Origin: Phoronis ovalis
Lineage: Eukaryota > Phoronida > Phoronidae
Direction of reading: 5' to 3'
Length of the DNA: 43,933 nt
Assembly: GCA_028565635.1 (NCBI GenBank)
Contig: JAOXYB010051389.1
Span: forward strand, 1 to 43,933
Part shown: positions 37,001 through 39,419 of the stretch, piece after piece
Position numbering within the stretch: the first letter of the stretch is position 1
Layout of the letters: every line of letters starts with the position of its first letter
Notes under the pieces: generated by a model
Seen by the model: only the letters and a program-made list of their open reading frames with translations
The model's database searches: none
Told to the model about the DNA's origin: nothing
Made by a program: the position numbers and the translations under genes

Positions 37001-38819
37001 CTCTTTTCTTTAGGTATGTACTTTGTATGGTTTATAACCACATTTTATCTTGTATCTAGGGAGGTCATCTAAATGTCAAAACTGTTCGGCGCATAGAGCG
37101 TACCTCAATGGAACATAATGAATAATTTATAATTTTTTTGTAAGTTAGCAACATGCAAGGGGCATGAATCTTCAGCTTCACTACCTTTTAAGAAGATAGT
37201 CATGTTTAGTTATGCAAGTAGAAAAATGAGTGTTTTATGTGTCAAAGGGGTTTTAGAATTACCTAGTTGCAAGAGGCAGTATTTTGTCTTTTTGCTAAAA
37301 GATACACTGTTGGCAGGGATGAAAATATGGGAGACACATAAAACACTAAATAATTTTTTACCTCTGCTGCTCTTACAAAGCTTGATTTATGACTGACTGT
37401 AGTTATGGCACTATTTTCACTTCGAGGGATAATTATATTCGGTTACGCAGCTTGATCTTATTCCTTTAACTTGACTTAATTTTCTAGGGTGCTTTATCTG
37501 GCTCTATGGGATCCTCGGGTTCCATGACAATGACACAAACTGTTGTCAGAAAATCTTCCTCAAAGAAAACTGTACAAGAAATCTAATTTCTCCTTTTTAA
37601 TTTTTTGTAAGTTCTGTTGAAAGTATGAATTGCTTTTTGAGTGTTTCCTTTGTTGTTACAAATTGTCCATCTTTCTTGTTTTTTTGAAAACCCTAATTTT
37701 GTGGAGTTTTATTTTCCCTGCCTTTATTGTGTTGACCATACACTTTGTGTTTGTATGCTCCCAGAATTCCATAACAATTTTCTTTTGTAAAGTCTAACAT
37801 TTCAGATTATTACTACAGAGTTTCCCCAGCATGTGTTTGTAAAATTGTTTATTTGAACACGGAAAGGGAATGTGAAGCCAGTTTATCCCATCATACACTC
37901 TTGAAGTCTTTAATAAAATGGATAACGATATGCCTTGCTCGTTGATAGCTGAAATTTTACCAAGCCCTGCTGCTTGTGTAGCTCATATTGCAGTAAAAGT
38001 CAGTTTACCATCTAGATGTCTTGCAAATTTAAAAAAGCATGATGTATTTATTTGCTGTCGTATATATTTGTACAGTGCTTTCATTTCACAATGAACTTCT
38101 TTTAAATTTATTGATTTTAATTGGAACTTGCATCTATTTTTGTGAAAATATACAATACATATTCAAGTGGTTATGCAGCCATGTTTTTGAACAACATGTG
38201 TTTTATGTTTATGCATGTCTGCCTTGTGCTATGATAATATTGCATGTCACAGCACTACAGCATCTGTATAACTAGGTATTGGTAAGAAGTGTTTTATTGC
38301 AATAAAGCAATGTTTGAACATTTACCTACAGGTCTTAGTGTTTAGAAACTACTATGTTTCTTAGTGTTCTGAAACTAAATAGAAAACAAATCATGATACA
38401 GATGTTTAAACATAATACTGCAGAATAAAGAACCATTCTTGAAGTTAAAGGAAATTTACAAGATATATCAAAAATATATTGCTGAATGTGCACTATTAGA
38501 AAGAATTATATTTTACTGAATGAAGCATCAAAGTATTTAAAGGATGAAAGTTCTGCGTGTAGTAAATACTTGTATTTTTATGCTGGAAACTCAGGCATTT
38601 TTACTTGTGACATTCTGATGTGGAAGAAGCTTGTGCTTATAACTTCTTAGCACAATGAAATGTGACCCTCGTGTTATCATGGAATATGGTATTATACTCC
38701 TGACTGAGTACGACTTGATAAATTTACCTTTTGTGTATTTTTTACAGGCATACAGCTTTACTAAATCCTCACCAACTAAAGCCTCCAGTTCCGTCAATGG
38801 GGGAGATGAAGAAGAGTAA
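997..38819 (+). CDS. Mhc: Muscle myosin heavy chain gene (class II), 5' end outside window
   Basis: Gene-level entry; the exons follow separately. The spliced reading frame carries every hallmark of a conventional myosin II: P-loop GESGAGKT, switch I NNNSSRFGKF, switch II DIAGFE, relay helix, Lys-rich loop 2, the SH2/SH1 pair (QLQCNG and [10 protein letters not shown]), converter, two IQ motifs, then an unbroken heptad rod and a non-helical tailpiece. All exon phases agree: from w1 to w34 (with w2A, w11A) about 1,762 codons plus the tail. With roughly 170-200 residues missing upstream this fits the usual length near 1,940. Residue choices are closest to my memory of scallop myosin. The protein hydrolyses ATP, moves actin and assembles into thick filaments. 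Six regions have alternative exons, so one gene probably supplies all sarcomeric and smooth/catch muscle isoforms, as is known for scallop. Confidence 0.97.
1025..2490 (+). other. Mhc: Mhc intron w1-w2A
   Basis: 1.47 kb of AT-rich sequence. I looked for another P-loop exon (GESGAGKT) and found none. Open frames here are short and lack myosin-like residues. Confidence 0.6.
2491..2587 (+). CDS. Mhc: Mhc exon w2A: P-loop and short loop 1 (mutually exclusive)
   Basis: 97 bp with acceptor tcaccag and donor gtaagt. It completes Thr, then gives [20 protein letters not shown] and ends [12 protein letters not shown]. It holds the P-loop that binds the ATP phosphates and the first half of loop 1. Loop 1 here is 7 residues shorter than in w2B. 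Loop 1 length and charge are known to tune ADP release in molluscan and vertebrate myosins, so A and B probably differ in speed. Joining A to B would shift the frame. Confidence 0.95.
3064..3181 (+). CDS. Mhc: Mhc exon w2B: P-loop and long loop 1 (mutually exclusive)
   Basis: 118 bp, acceptor aattcag, donor gtagtg. It repeats the P-loop with different codons ([20 protein letters not shown]) and ends [15 protein letters not shown], a longer and more charged loop 1. Third-codon-position divergence from w2A shows an old duplication. The donor is weaker than that of w2A, which could help muscle-specific choice. Confidence 0.93.
3182..4927 (+). other. Mhc: Mhc intron w2B-w3A
   Basis: 1.75 kb with no recognisable exon. 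A 76-codon open stretch near 4326-4556 has no myosin-like or otherwise recognisable content. Confidence 0.6.
4928..5020 (+). CDS. Mhc: Mhc exon w3A: loop 1 end to switch I (mutually exclusive)
   Basis: 93 bp, acceptor tatctag, donor gtaagt, phase 0 at both ends. It begins [20 protein letters not shown] and ends NNNSSRF, the first part of switch I. The usual myosin residues [11 protein letters not shown] are kept. Because both ends are in phase 0, including A and B together would not shift the frame but would duplicate 31 residues. Confidence 0.95.
5499..5591 (+). CDS. Mhc: Mhc exon w3B: loop 1 end to switch I (mutually exclusive)
   Basis: 93 bp, acceptor gactccag, donor gtgagt, same length and phase as w3A. 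It begins [20 protein letters not shown] and ends [11 protein letters not shown]. Differences from A (AYGNAKTT to AFGNAKTI) sit beside the nucleotide pocket. Confidence 0.95.
5592..6450 (+). other. Mhc: Mhc intron w3B-w4
   Basis: 0.86 kb of AT-rich intron with no exon seen. Open frames on either strand are short and unlike known proteins. Confidence 0.6.
6451..6514 (+). CDS. Mhc: Mhc exon w4: switch I end
   Basis: 64 bp, acceptor taacag, donor gtaagt. It reads [20 protein letters not shown] then H and the first base of Tyr. It completes switch I (SSRF|GK) across the splice junction. Confidence 0.95.
6607..6621 (+). promoter_or_regulatory. CTCF-like motif in intron
   Basis: ACCACCAGAGGGCAC resembles the CTCF core. 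It lies in the w4-w5 intron. The match is partial and function is speculative. Confidence 0.15.
6752..6850 (+). CDS. Mhc: Mhc exon w5: upper 50-kDa domain
   Basis: 99 bp, acceptor ctttcag, donor gtaagt. It reads [20 protein letters not shown] followed by [13 protein letters not shown], the standard myosin segment after switch I. Confidence 0.96.
7056..7159 (+). CDS. Mhc: Mhc exon w6: upper 50-kDa domain
   Basis: 104 bp, acceptor gttacag, donor gtaagt. It reads [20 protein letters not shown] and ends [13 protein letters not shown]. Single copy here; Drosophila duplicates an exon (exon 7) near this part of the motor. Confidence 0.96.
7434..7572 (+). CDS. Mhc: Mhc exon w7: upper 50-kDa domain
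   Basis: 139 bp, acceptor tttgcag, donor gtaaac. It begins [20 protein letters not shown] and ends [14 protein letters not shown] plus one base. The first residue is Gly where the usual myosin residue is Glu (EAFDILGF). Confidence 0.96.
7893..8161 (+). CDS. Mhc: Mhc exon w8: 50-kDa domain with switch II
   Basis: 269 bp, acceptor atttcag, donor gtaagt. It runs from [20 protein letters not shown] through [20 protein letters not shown] to DIAGFEIFE, which contains switch II, the element that couples ATP hydrolysis to lever movement. Confidence 0.97.
8445..8615 (+). CDS. Mhc: Mhc exon w9: relay helix and relay loop
   Basis: 171 bp, phase 0 at both ends, acceptor ttttcag, donor gtaagt. It begins [20 protein letters not shown] and continues with [20 protein letters not shown]. 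This relay exon exists in one version only, whereas Drosophila has three (exon 9). Confidence 0.97.
8859..9035 (+). CDS. Mhc: Mhc exon w10: lower 50-kDa domain with loop 3
   Basis: 177 bp, phase 0 at both ends, acceptor tttctag, donor gtaagt. It starts [20 protein letters not shown] and ends [11 protein letters not shown]. The basic stretch GKPKPSRTG lies in the surface loop that touches actin (loop 3). It is the common donor for all five w11 versions. Confidence 0.96.
9245..9365 (+). CDS. Mhc: Mhc exon w11A: segment before loop 2 (1 of 5)
   Basis: 121 bp, acceptor atttttag, donor gtaata, phase 0 in and phase 1 out. It begins [20 protein letters not shown] and ends [13 protein letters not shown]. 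All five versions code for the lower 50-kDa stretch leading into loop 2. A and B share a Ser-Lys-rich middle ([11 protein letters not shown]), so they form one subfamily. Confidence 0.93.
9655..9720 (+). repeat. Short direct repeat in w11A-w11B intron
   Basis: The block tttcagctataaggcaa recurs about 30 bp later as tttcagctataaagcaa. Both copies contain a possible 3' splice site, but no open exon follows. Confidence 0.5.
9831..9954 (+). CDS. Mhc: Mhc exon w11B: segment before loop 2 (2 of 5)
   Basis: 124 bp, acceptor attacag, donor gtaatt. It begins [20 protein letters not shown] and ends [17 protein letters not shown]. It is closest to w11A but one residue longer before loop 2. Confidence 0.93.
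10079..10154 (+). repeat. Imperfect tandem repeat, about 43 bp, two copies
   Basis: The block tgctgaatggattgtactgc recurs 43 bp downstream with one change, each followed by tctcncaaa. It lies in the w11B-w11C intron. No function is evident. Confidence 0.7.
10337..10377 (+). repeat. 41-bp identical block at the w11C acceptor (copy 1)
   Basis: 29 intronic and 12 exonic bases, starting gttaacagttacaatg, are identical to 10886-10926 at the w11D acceptor, while the two exons diverge further on. This indicates a recent tandem duplication, gene conversion, or selection on this splice region. Confidence 0.85.
10366..10483 (+). CDS. Mhc: Mhc exon w11C: segment before loop 2 (3 of 5)
   Basis: 118 bp, acceptor ttaacag, donor gtaaaa. 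It begins [20 protein letters not shown] and ends [15 protein letters not shown]. It has VGYS where A and B have VNY, and Asp where the other versions have Thr before GW. The intron end in front of it is identical to that of w11D. Confidence 0.92.
10886..10926 (+). repeat. 41-bp identical block at the w11D acceptor (copy 2)
   Basis: Second copy of the block at 10337-10377, identical through intron end and exon start. Confidence 0.85.
10915..11032 (+). CDS. Mhc: Mhc exon w11D: segment before loop 2 (4 of 5)
   Basis: 118 bp, acceptor ttaacag, donor gtatca. It begins [20 protein letters not shown] and ends [15 protein letters not shown]. It is a close tandem relative of w11C but differs strongly in its C-terminal half. 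Confidence 0.92.
11447..11752 (+). repeat. Direct repeat of about 120 bp with duplicated decoy acceptor
   Basis: Copies at about 11447-11569 and 11626-11752 share aaaatctcttgttgga, catgacctttatcct, a pyrimidine run ending ctccacag, then tatgattacctgttt and aggatga. Both hold a strong-looking 3' splice site, but what follows does not read as myosin. It sits between w11D and w11E. Confidence 0.75.
11847..11970 (+). CDS. Mhc: Mhc exon w11E: segment before loop 2 (5 of 5)
   Basis: 124 bp, acceptor ataacag, donor gtatgt. It begins [20 protein letters not shown] and ends [17 protein letters not shown]. The start is nearest to the general animal muscle myosin sequence. All w11 versions enter in phase 0 and leave in phase 1, so joining any two shifts the frame. 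Confidence 0.93.
11971..13779 (+). other. Mhc: Mhc intron w11E-w12
   Basis: 1.8 kb without a recognisable exon. I looked for a sixth w11 copy (GWLEKNKDP) and found none. Open frames at 12537-12797, 12994-13218 and 13334-13579 are not myosin-like, and I treat them as chance. Confidence 0.6.
13780..13847 (+). CDS. Mhc: Mhc exon w12: loop 2 (actin-binding Lys-rich loop)
   Basis: 68 bp, acceptor cttgtag, donor gtatga. It completes Glu and reads [20 protein letters not shown] then HK. The five-lysine run is loop 2, which makes the first electrostatic contact with actin. It is constitutive: the alternative exons lie on both sides of it. Confidence 0.95.
14389..14476 (+). CDS. Mhc: Mhc exon w13A: W helix and next strand (1 of 4)
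   Basis: 88 bp, acceptor ttttccag, donor gtatca. It begins [20 protein letters not shown] and ends IIPNENKNP plus one base. It covers the W helix and the HFxRCIIPN strand that form part of the transducer next to the actin interface. Confidence 0.94.
14953..15096 (+). repeat. Three diverged 48-bp tandem units running into exon w13B
   Basis: Units at 14953-15000, 15001-15048 and 15049-15096 share tccaatattraccaatc, ctgg-gatttg and a cttt-rich end. The third unit contains the w13B acceptor (ttttacag) and the first 15 bp of the exon. The corresponding place in unit 1 reads ttttggaggaatt, so the splice site lies within the repeat register. Confidence 0.75.
15082..15169 (+). CDS. Mhc: Mhc exon w13B: W helix and next strand (2 of 4)
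   Basis: 88 bp, acceptor ttttacag, donor gtaatg. It begins [20 protein letters not shown] and ends IIPNENKAP plus one base. Its acceptor is embedded in a 48-bp tandem repeat. Confidence 0.92.
15985..16072 (+). CDS. Mhc: Mhc exon w13C: W helix and next strand (3 of 4), unusual Cys
   Basis: 88 bp, open in the right frame, with donor gtaaca. It begins [20 protein letters not shown] and ends IIPNENKQP. The conserved Arg of HF(V/I)RC is Cys here. The bases before the acceptor (gttgcgatttag) are purine-rich, giving a poor pyrimidine tract. It is either a rarely used specialised version or an exon starting to decay. No stop or frameshift is seen. Confidence 0.75.
16684..16771 (+). CDS. Mhc: Mhc exon w13D: W helix and next strand (4 of 4)
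   Basis: 88 bp, acceptor gttttag, donor gtgaat. It begins [20 protein letters not shown] and ends IIPNEDKAP. It is the version nearest to the general muscle sequence (ESLNKLMxxLRxTxPHFVRC). All four enter in phase 0 and leave in phase 1. Confidence 0.94.
16772..17769 (+). other. Mhc: Mhc intron w13D-w14
   Basis: 1.0 kb with no exon seen. The introns between the w13 copies (14477-15081, 15170-15984, 16073-16683) are likewise empty apart from the repeats listed. Confidence 0.6.
17770..17887 (+). CDS. Mhc: Mhc exon w14: SH2/SH1 helices and start of converter
   Basis: 118 bp, acceptor attttag, donor gtaatg. It reads G, then [20 protein letters not shown] and [18 protein letters not shown]. Both reactive cysteines are present (QLQC and RIC). 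It is the common acceptor for all four w13 versions. Confidence 0.97.
18138..18395 (+). CDS. Mhc: Mhc exon w15: converter and first IQ motif
   Basis: 258 bp, acceptor attgcag, donor gtaaaa. It begins [20 protein letters not shown], includes [20 protein letters not shown], and ends [14 protein letters not shown]. The converter is single copy, whereas Drosophila has five versions (exon 11). The IQ region [16 protein letters not shown] binds the essential light chain; in molluscan muscle this is part of the calcium-regulated lever. Confidence 0.97.
18664..18745 (+). CDS. Mhc: Mhc exon w16: second IQ motif (regulatory light chain site)
   Basis: 82 bp, acceptor tttcag, donor gtagat. It reads [20 protein letters not shown] then WWKLYTK. 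The WQWW hook region binds the regulatory light chain. The donor gtagat is moderate. Confidence 0.96.
18746..19871 (+). other. Mhc: Intron w16-w17, part upstream of F1
   Basis: 1.1 kb at the head-rod boundary. It would hold the promoter of the F1 first exon: gtataatac at about 19777 and gctatatatt near 19723 are weak TATA candidates. I found no perfect CArG box here. Confidence 0.4.
18905..18917 (+). promoter_or_regulatory. CTCF-like motif in intron
   Basis: Around 18905 the sequence TGCTAGAGGGCGCC resembles the CTCF core (AG-GGGCGC). It lies 0.97 kb before F1, between the head and rod halves of the gene. Weak evidence. Confidence 0.18.
19872..20009 (+). CDS. F1: candidate alternative first exon, headless full-length rod
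   Basis: 138 bp open frame with A at -3 of its ATG, an in-frame TAA six codons upstream (19854), and donor TCA|gtaaga. It leaves in phase 0, exactly as w17 requires. It encodes 46 residues, [20 protein letters not shown] through [19 protein letters not shown], with 13 acidic and 3 basic residues and no coiled coil. Joined to w17 it would give a rod without motor of about 1,170-1,180 residues. Drosophila makes myosin rod protein from an internal promoter in the equivalent intron, with an unrelated unique N-terminus. There is no homology evidence and no transcript evidence; a chance frame is possible but must meet start, stop, donor and phase together. Confidence 0.55.
20257..20427 (+). CDS. 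Mhc: Mhc exon w17: start of rod (S2)
   Basis: 171 bp, phase 0 both ends, acceptor tgatag, donor gtgggt. It begins [20 protein letters not shown], with the invariant Pro that ends the lever arm. From here on all exons encode heptad coiled coil. Confidence 0.96.
20428..21082 (+). other. Mhc: Mhc intron w17-w18
   Basis: 655 bp. No exon or further first-exon candidate seen. Confidence 0.6.
21083..21295 (+). CDS. Mhc: Mhc exon w18: rod S2
   Basis: 213 bp, phase 0 both ends, acceptor gttttag, donor gtaaat. It begins [20 protein letters not shown] and contains [20 protein letters not shown], the conserved S2 segment. Confidence 0.96.
21693..21902 (+). CDS. Mhc: Mhc exon w19: rod S2
   Basis: 210 bp, phase 0 both ends, acceptor ttttag, donor gtaagt. 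It begins [20 protein letters not shown] and ends [15 protein letters not shown]. Confidence 0.96.
22115..22260 (+). CDS. Mhc: Mhc exon w20: rod S2
   Basis: 146 bp, acceptor gttgtag, donor gtcagt. It begins [20 protein letters not shown] and ends [10 protein letters not shown] with a split Arg codon. Confidence 0.96.
22580..22670 (+). CDS. Mhc: Mhc exon w21: rod S2
   Basis: 91 bp, acceptor gttacag, donor gtagga. It reads [20 protein letters not shown] then [10 protein letters not shown] and leaves in phase 0, the phase shared by the catchin exon F2. Confidence 0.96.
22671..24253 (+). promoter_or_regulatory. Intron w21-F2, presumed catchin promoter region
   Basis: 1.58 kb with no myosin exon. 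It precedes the catchin first exon and must contain its promoter if that exon is used. E-box-type CAGCTG cores occur near 23809 and 23971, and a perfect CArG box lies at 24060. No clear TATA box is seen close to the ATG, and the transcription start is not determinable by eye. Confidence 0.5.
24060..24069 (+). promoter_or_regulatory. CArG box (CCTTTTATGG) upstream of catchin exon
   Basis: Perfect CC(A/T)6GG match 185 bp before the catchin ATG, where a muscle promoter is expected. SRF acting on CArG boxes drives smooth and striated muscle genes across animals. Binding itself is inferred. Confidence 0.5.
24254..24652 (+). CDS. F2: catchin/myorod unique first exon
   Basis: 399 bp, 133 codons, from an ATG in good context (A at -3, G at +4) to donor gtgggt, phase 0. 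It begins [20 protein letters not shown] and is rich in Ser, Thr and Lys with repeated VKETKTV-like segments; two similar motifs, MNRASND and FSRASID, place Ser after RA. Joined to w22 it yields 826 rod residues plus a tail, in total 980-991 residues, which fits molluscan catchin (myorod), a headless thick-filament protein of catch muscle made from an internal promoter of Mhc. The unique N-terminus is known to be a phosphorylation target. An earlier in-frame TTG is not a likely start. Identity rests on location, size, phase and composition. Confidence 0.88.
24653..25485 (+). other. Mhc: Intron F2-w22
   Basis: 0.83 kb. An ATG at 25369 reads without stop through the acceptor into w22 in frame. 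It has no evident donor or acceptor role, and I treat it as chance (see rejected items). Confidence 0.5.
25486..25542 (+). CDS. Mhc: Mhc exon w22: rod S2, first exon shared with catchin
   Basis: 57 bp, phase 0 both ends, acceptor ttttcag, donor gtaaga. It reads [19 protein letters not shown], one of the most conserved rod segments. Confidence 0.96.
25543..26826 (+). other. Mhc: Mhc intron w22-w23
   Basis: 1.28 kb without a recognisable exon. A 98-codon hydrophobic open frame at 26256-26552 has no coiled-coil or signal that ties it to the gene. Confidence 0.6.
26827..26913 (+). CDS. Mhc: Mhc exon w23: rod S2
   Basis: 87 bp, phase 0 both ends, acceptor atttag, donor gtatgt. It begins [20 protein letters not shown] and ends EAGGATAAQ. 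Confidence 0.96.
26914..27573 (+). promoter_or_regulatory. Intron w23-F3, possible F3 promoter region
   Basis: 0.66 kb without an exon. A TATA-like stretch cctatatattttattta lies at about 27434, 140 bp before the F3 ATG, and a strong inverted repeat lies at 27337-27372. Assignment as promoter is inference from the F3 frame. Confidence 0.3.
27337..27372 (+). repeat. Two-part inverted repeat upstream of F3
   Basis: Inner arms GGTATGA and TCATACC around a 2-base loop, outer arms ATGTGT and ACACAT, with an 8-base bulge on one side. It could be a palindromic factor site or an RNA hairpin. Confidence 0.6.
27574..27774 (+). CDS. F3: candidate alternative first exon, short headless rod
   Basis: 201 bp, 67 codons, from ATG (A at -3, G at +4) to donor AAAGAG|gtatgg in phase 0, as w24 requires. 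An in-frame TAA two codons upstream means the exon can only be an initiating one. It begins [20 protein letters not shown]: the first 30 residues carry seven basic and no acidic residues. It ends [14 protein letters not shown], running into [11 protein letters not shown] of w24 with coiled-coil-compatible spacing. The product would be the hinge plus light meromyosin, about 866-877 residues. I do not recognise the N-terminus from any protein. A chance frame cannot be excluded. Confidence 0.55.
27775..28809 (+). promoter_or_regulatory. Intron F3-F4, possible F4 promoter region
   Basis: 1.03 kb with no exon seen. Just upstream of F4, cgtatttaagtatg (about 28757) is a TATA-like element 45-50 bp before the ATG, which would imply a very short leader. 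Inference only. Confidence 0.3.
28810..28968 (+). CDS. F4: candidate alternative first exon with RKxS repeats
   Basis: 159 bp, 53 codons, ATG with G at -3 and G at +4, in-frame TAA three codons upstream, donor CTACAG|gttaga in phase 0, matching w24. Residues 1-36 hold an internal repeat NGHxS..GRKVSVGS / [12 protein letters not shown], two RK[VL]S motifs of the type phosphorylated by PKA-like basophilic kinases. Then comes [19 protein letters not shown], a Trp/Asp-rich patch that passes into the w24 coiled coil. The product would be about 852-863 residues. Catch tension in molluscs is released by PKA acting on twitchin, so a PKA-type site on a thick-filament rod would be meaningful. No homologue is known to me. 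Confidence 0.6.
29154..29320 (+). CDS. Mhc: Mhc exon w24: rod S2 before the hinge
   Basis: 167 bp, acceptor taatag, donor gttagt. It begins [20 protein letters not shown] and ends [12 protein letters not shown] plus two bases of Lys. It enters in phase 0 and is the acceptor shared by w23, F3 and F4. The +3 base of its donor is T (gttagt), a weaker site, as fits an exon that must choose between two hinge exons. Confidence 0.95.
29321..31178 (+). other. Mhc: Mhc intron w24-w25A
   Basis: 1.86 kb, the longest intron of the rod. No exon seen. The open frame at 30622-30834 has no myosin or other recognisable features. Confidence 0.6.
31179..31257 (+). CDS. Mhc: Mhc exon w25A: rod hinge (mutually exclusive)
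   Basis: 79 bp, acceptor attacag, donor gtaata. It reads [20 protein letters not shown] then HVLKGK. Its place about 380 residues into the rod and its 26 codons match the S2 hinge, where Drosophila also has a two-way choice (exon 15). Hinge choice affects filament stiffness and muscle type. Confidence 0.94.
31711..31789 (+). CDS. Mhc: Mhc exon w25B: rod hinge (mutually exclusive)
   Basis: 79 bp, acceptor attacag, donor gtatcc. It reads [20 protein letters not shown] then TLEKSK. Same length and phase as A, so including both shifts the frame. It has fewer Gly and better heptads than A, suggesting a stiffer hinge. Confidence 0.93.
31790..32421 (+). other. Mhc: Mhc intron w25B-w26
   Basis: 0.63 kb. 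An open frame before the acceptor (32224-32421) ends with a stop formed by the acceptor TAG itself. No third hinge exon found. Confidence 0.5.
32422..32667 (+). CDS. Mhc: Mhc exon w26: rod, light meromyosin
   Basis: 246 bp, phase 0 both ends, acceptor tttgtag, donor gtgagt. It begins [20 protein letters not shown] and ends [14 protein letters not shown]. It is the common acceptor for both hinge exons. Confidence 0.95.
32959..33101 (+). CDS. Mhc: Mhc exon w27: light meromyosin
   Basis: 143 bp, acceptor tttgtag, donor gtaagc. It begins [20 protein letters not shown] and ends [10 protein letters not shown] plus a split Arg codon. Confidence 0.96.
33319..33505 (+). CDS. Mhc: Mhc exon w28: light meromyosin
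   Basis: 187 bp, acceptor ctttag, donor gtaagt. It begins [20 protein letters not shown] and ends [13 protein letters not shown]. Confidence 0.96.
33790..33853 (+). repeat. Tandem repeat, about 33 bp, two copies, in intron w28-w29
   Basis: ataattcctaatctatatga and ataactcctaatctatataa, each followed by ggaccat. The rest of the 473-bp intron shows nothing notable. Confidence 0.7.
33979..34195 (+). CDS. Mhc: Mhc exon w29: light meromyosin
   Basis: 217 bp, acceptor ttttgcag, donor gtgtgt. It begins [20 protein letters not shown] and ends [12 protein letters not shown] plus one base of Asp. Confidence 0.96.
34502..34742 (+). CDS. Mhc: Mhc exon w30: light meromyosin
   Basis: 241 bp, acceptor attttag, donor gtttgt. 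It begins [20 protein letters not shown] and ends [11 protein letters not shown] with a split Arg codon. [13 protein letters not shown] is near-invariant in animal muscle myosins. Confidence 0.97.
34918..35110 (+). CDS. Mhc: Mhc exon w31: light meromyosin
   Basis: 193 bp, acceptor gttctag, donor gtaagt. It begins [20 protein letters not shown] and ends [14 protein letters not shown]. Confidence 0.96.
35387..35815 (+). CDS. Mhc: Mhc exon w32: light meromyosin, longest exon
   Basis: 429 bp, phase 0 both ends, acceptor ttctcag, donor gttaga. It begins [20 protein letters not shown] and ends [14 protein letters not shown]. The rest matches light meromyosin ([24 protein letters not shown]). It lies in the region that carries the assembly-competence domain of the filament. 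Confidence 0.97.
35949..36221 (+). CDS. Mhc: Mhc exon w33: light meromyosin
   Basis: 273 bp, phase 0 both ends, acceptor aactag, donor gtaagt. It begins [20 protein letters not shown] and ends [12 protein letters not shown]. It includes the near-invariant [18 protein letters not shown]. Confidence 0.97.
36375..36400 (+). repeat. Perfect 11-bp inverted repeat with 4-base loop, in intron w33-w34
   Basis: Arms ATTTGTGATAA and TTATCACAAAT around GTTT, 175 bp before the acceptor of w34. As RNA it would form a stable hairpin; as DNA it is a palindromic site. Confidence 0.75.
36576..36734 (+). CDS. Mhc: Mhc exon w34: end of coiled coil, start of tailpiece
   Basis: 159 bp, phase 0 both ends, acceptor ttgcag, donor gtaagt. 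It begins [20 protein letters not shown] and ends in the Ser-rich non-helical [14 protein letters not shown]. It is the common donor for the three C-termini. Confidence 0.97.
37060..37125 (+). CDS. Mhc: Mhc exon w35A: alternative C-terminus 1
   Basis: Acceptor tatctag, phase 0; adds [20 protein letters not shown] and Glu, then TAA (21 residues). A strong donor gtaagt follows 14 bases after the stop (37140), so this is probably an 80-bp cassette exon spliced on to a later exon rather than a terminal exon. I see no AATAAA before w35B. RRIERTS is a possible kinase site. Confidence 0.85.
   Translation, partial: GGHLNVKTVRRIERTSMEHNE
37488..37586 (+). CDS. Mhc: Mhc exon w35B: alternative C-terminus 2
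   Basis: Acceptor tttctag, phase 0; adds 32 residues, [20 protein letters not shown] then [12 protein letters not shown], and TAA. Again a gtaagt donor lies 20 bases past the stop (37607), so it can act as a cassette; AATAAA signals at 37912 and 38301 would also allow use as a terminal exon. The Ser-rich basic tail (VRKSSSKK) resembles phosphorylatable tailpieces of smooth/catch myosin. Confidence 0.87.
   Translation, partial: GALSGSMGSSGSMTMTQTVVRKSSSKKTVQEI
37912..37917 (+). terminator. Mhc: Polyadenylation signal AATAAA (C-terminus 2)
   Basis: Canonical hexamer 326 bp past the w35B stop. A second one lies at 38301-38306. Confidence 0.5.
38301..38306 (+). terminator. Mhc: Polyadenylation signal AATAAA (C-terminus 2, distal)
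   Basis: Canonical hexamer followed by a T-rich stretch; alternative to the 37912 signal. Confidence 0.4.
38748..38819 (+). CDS. Mhc: Mhc exon w36: alternative C-terminus 3 (last exon)
   Basis: Acceptor tttttacag, phase 0; adds 23 residues, [20 protein letters not shown] then EEE and TAA. It has possible Pro-directed sites (SSPTK) and an acidic end, unlike the basic ends 1 and 2. It also provides the final 3' UTR. Confidence 0.88.
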   Translation, partial: AYSFTKSSPTKASSSVNGGDEEE

Positions 38820-39400
38820 ATTGAACCCTTTCATGTCCGTCCAATCATGAATGAATTTAGATGTGTAGTGTATTGGACGTTGTAGTCCTATAATCCGTAA
38901 CGAAGGACATTATGATGGATAATTATGCCATTTTAATTGATGATCACTGCCTAGAAGAGGAATTTTAGATTGCTTGAAACAATCTGCTATTTTTATTATA
39001 TTCGTTTTATACAAAAACTGGCATGTAGCATTTTATGCACTGAAGACATCGTTTTACACCAAATAATCGTAGCAGACGTTAGTGGTTTGTTGGTACAGTT
39101 AGTTCAGAAAAGTGTTGAACCACTTACCTAGCTGTGTGTTTAGGATTTTACATAACTTTCTTGTTTTATTGTTTGTTATTATATTAGTAGAAATCTTGTA
39201 CGGAGTTTAGTTACTCCAGTAATCCCCATGAAAAATGGTGGTTGTCTATGCTGTATTGTGATACAGATATACTCTCCCTCATTGGACAATACTCCTCGCT
39301 TTATGTGTCGACAATTAGGGAGGTAAACATTGGAAATGGTGTTTTAATTGTGTACTAATATTTTGCCTGTATTATTCAATAAAGCAACAGTCAAAATGAA
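38820..39400 (+). other. Mhc: Mhc 3' UTR
   Basis: About 560-580 bp from the last stop to just beyond the AATAAA at 39378. No open frame of note. Confidence 0.65.
39378..39383 (+). terminator. Mhc: Polyadenylation signal AATAAA, Mhc gene end
   Basis: Canonical hexamer 559 bp past the w36 stop, followed within 40 bp by a T/G-rich stretch (tcttatatcttgtttattg). Confidence 0.65.
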
Positions 39401-39419
39401 GTTTTGATCTTATATCTTG

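Larger units (their letters stand above)
37607..38747 (+). other. Mhc: Region after w35B: its 3' UTR or intron to w36
   Basis: 1.1 kb, no coding exon. It is 3' UTR if w35B is terminal and intron if the gtaagt at 37607 is used. Open frame 38039-38275 is not conserved-looking. Confidence 0.55.
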
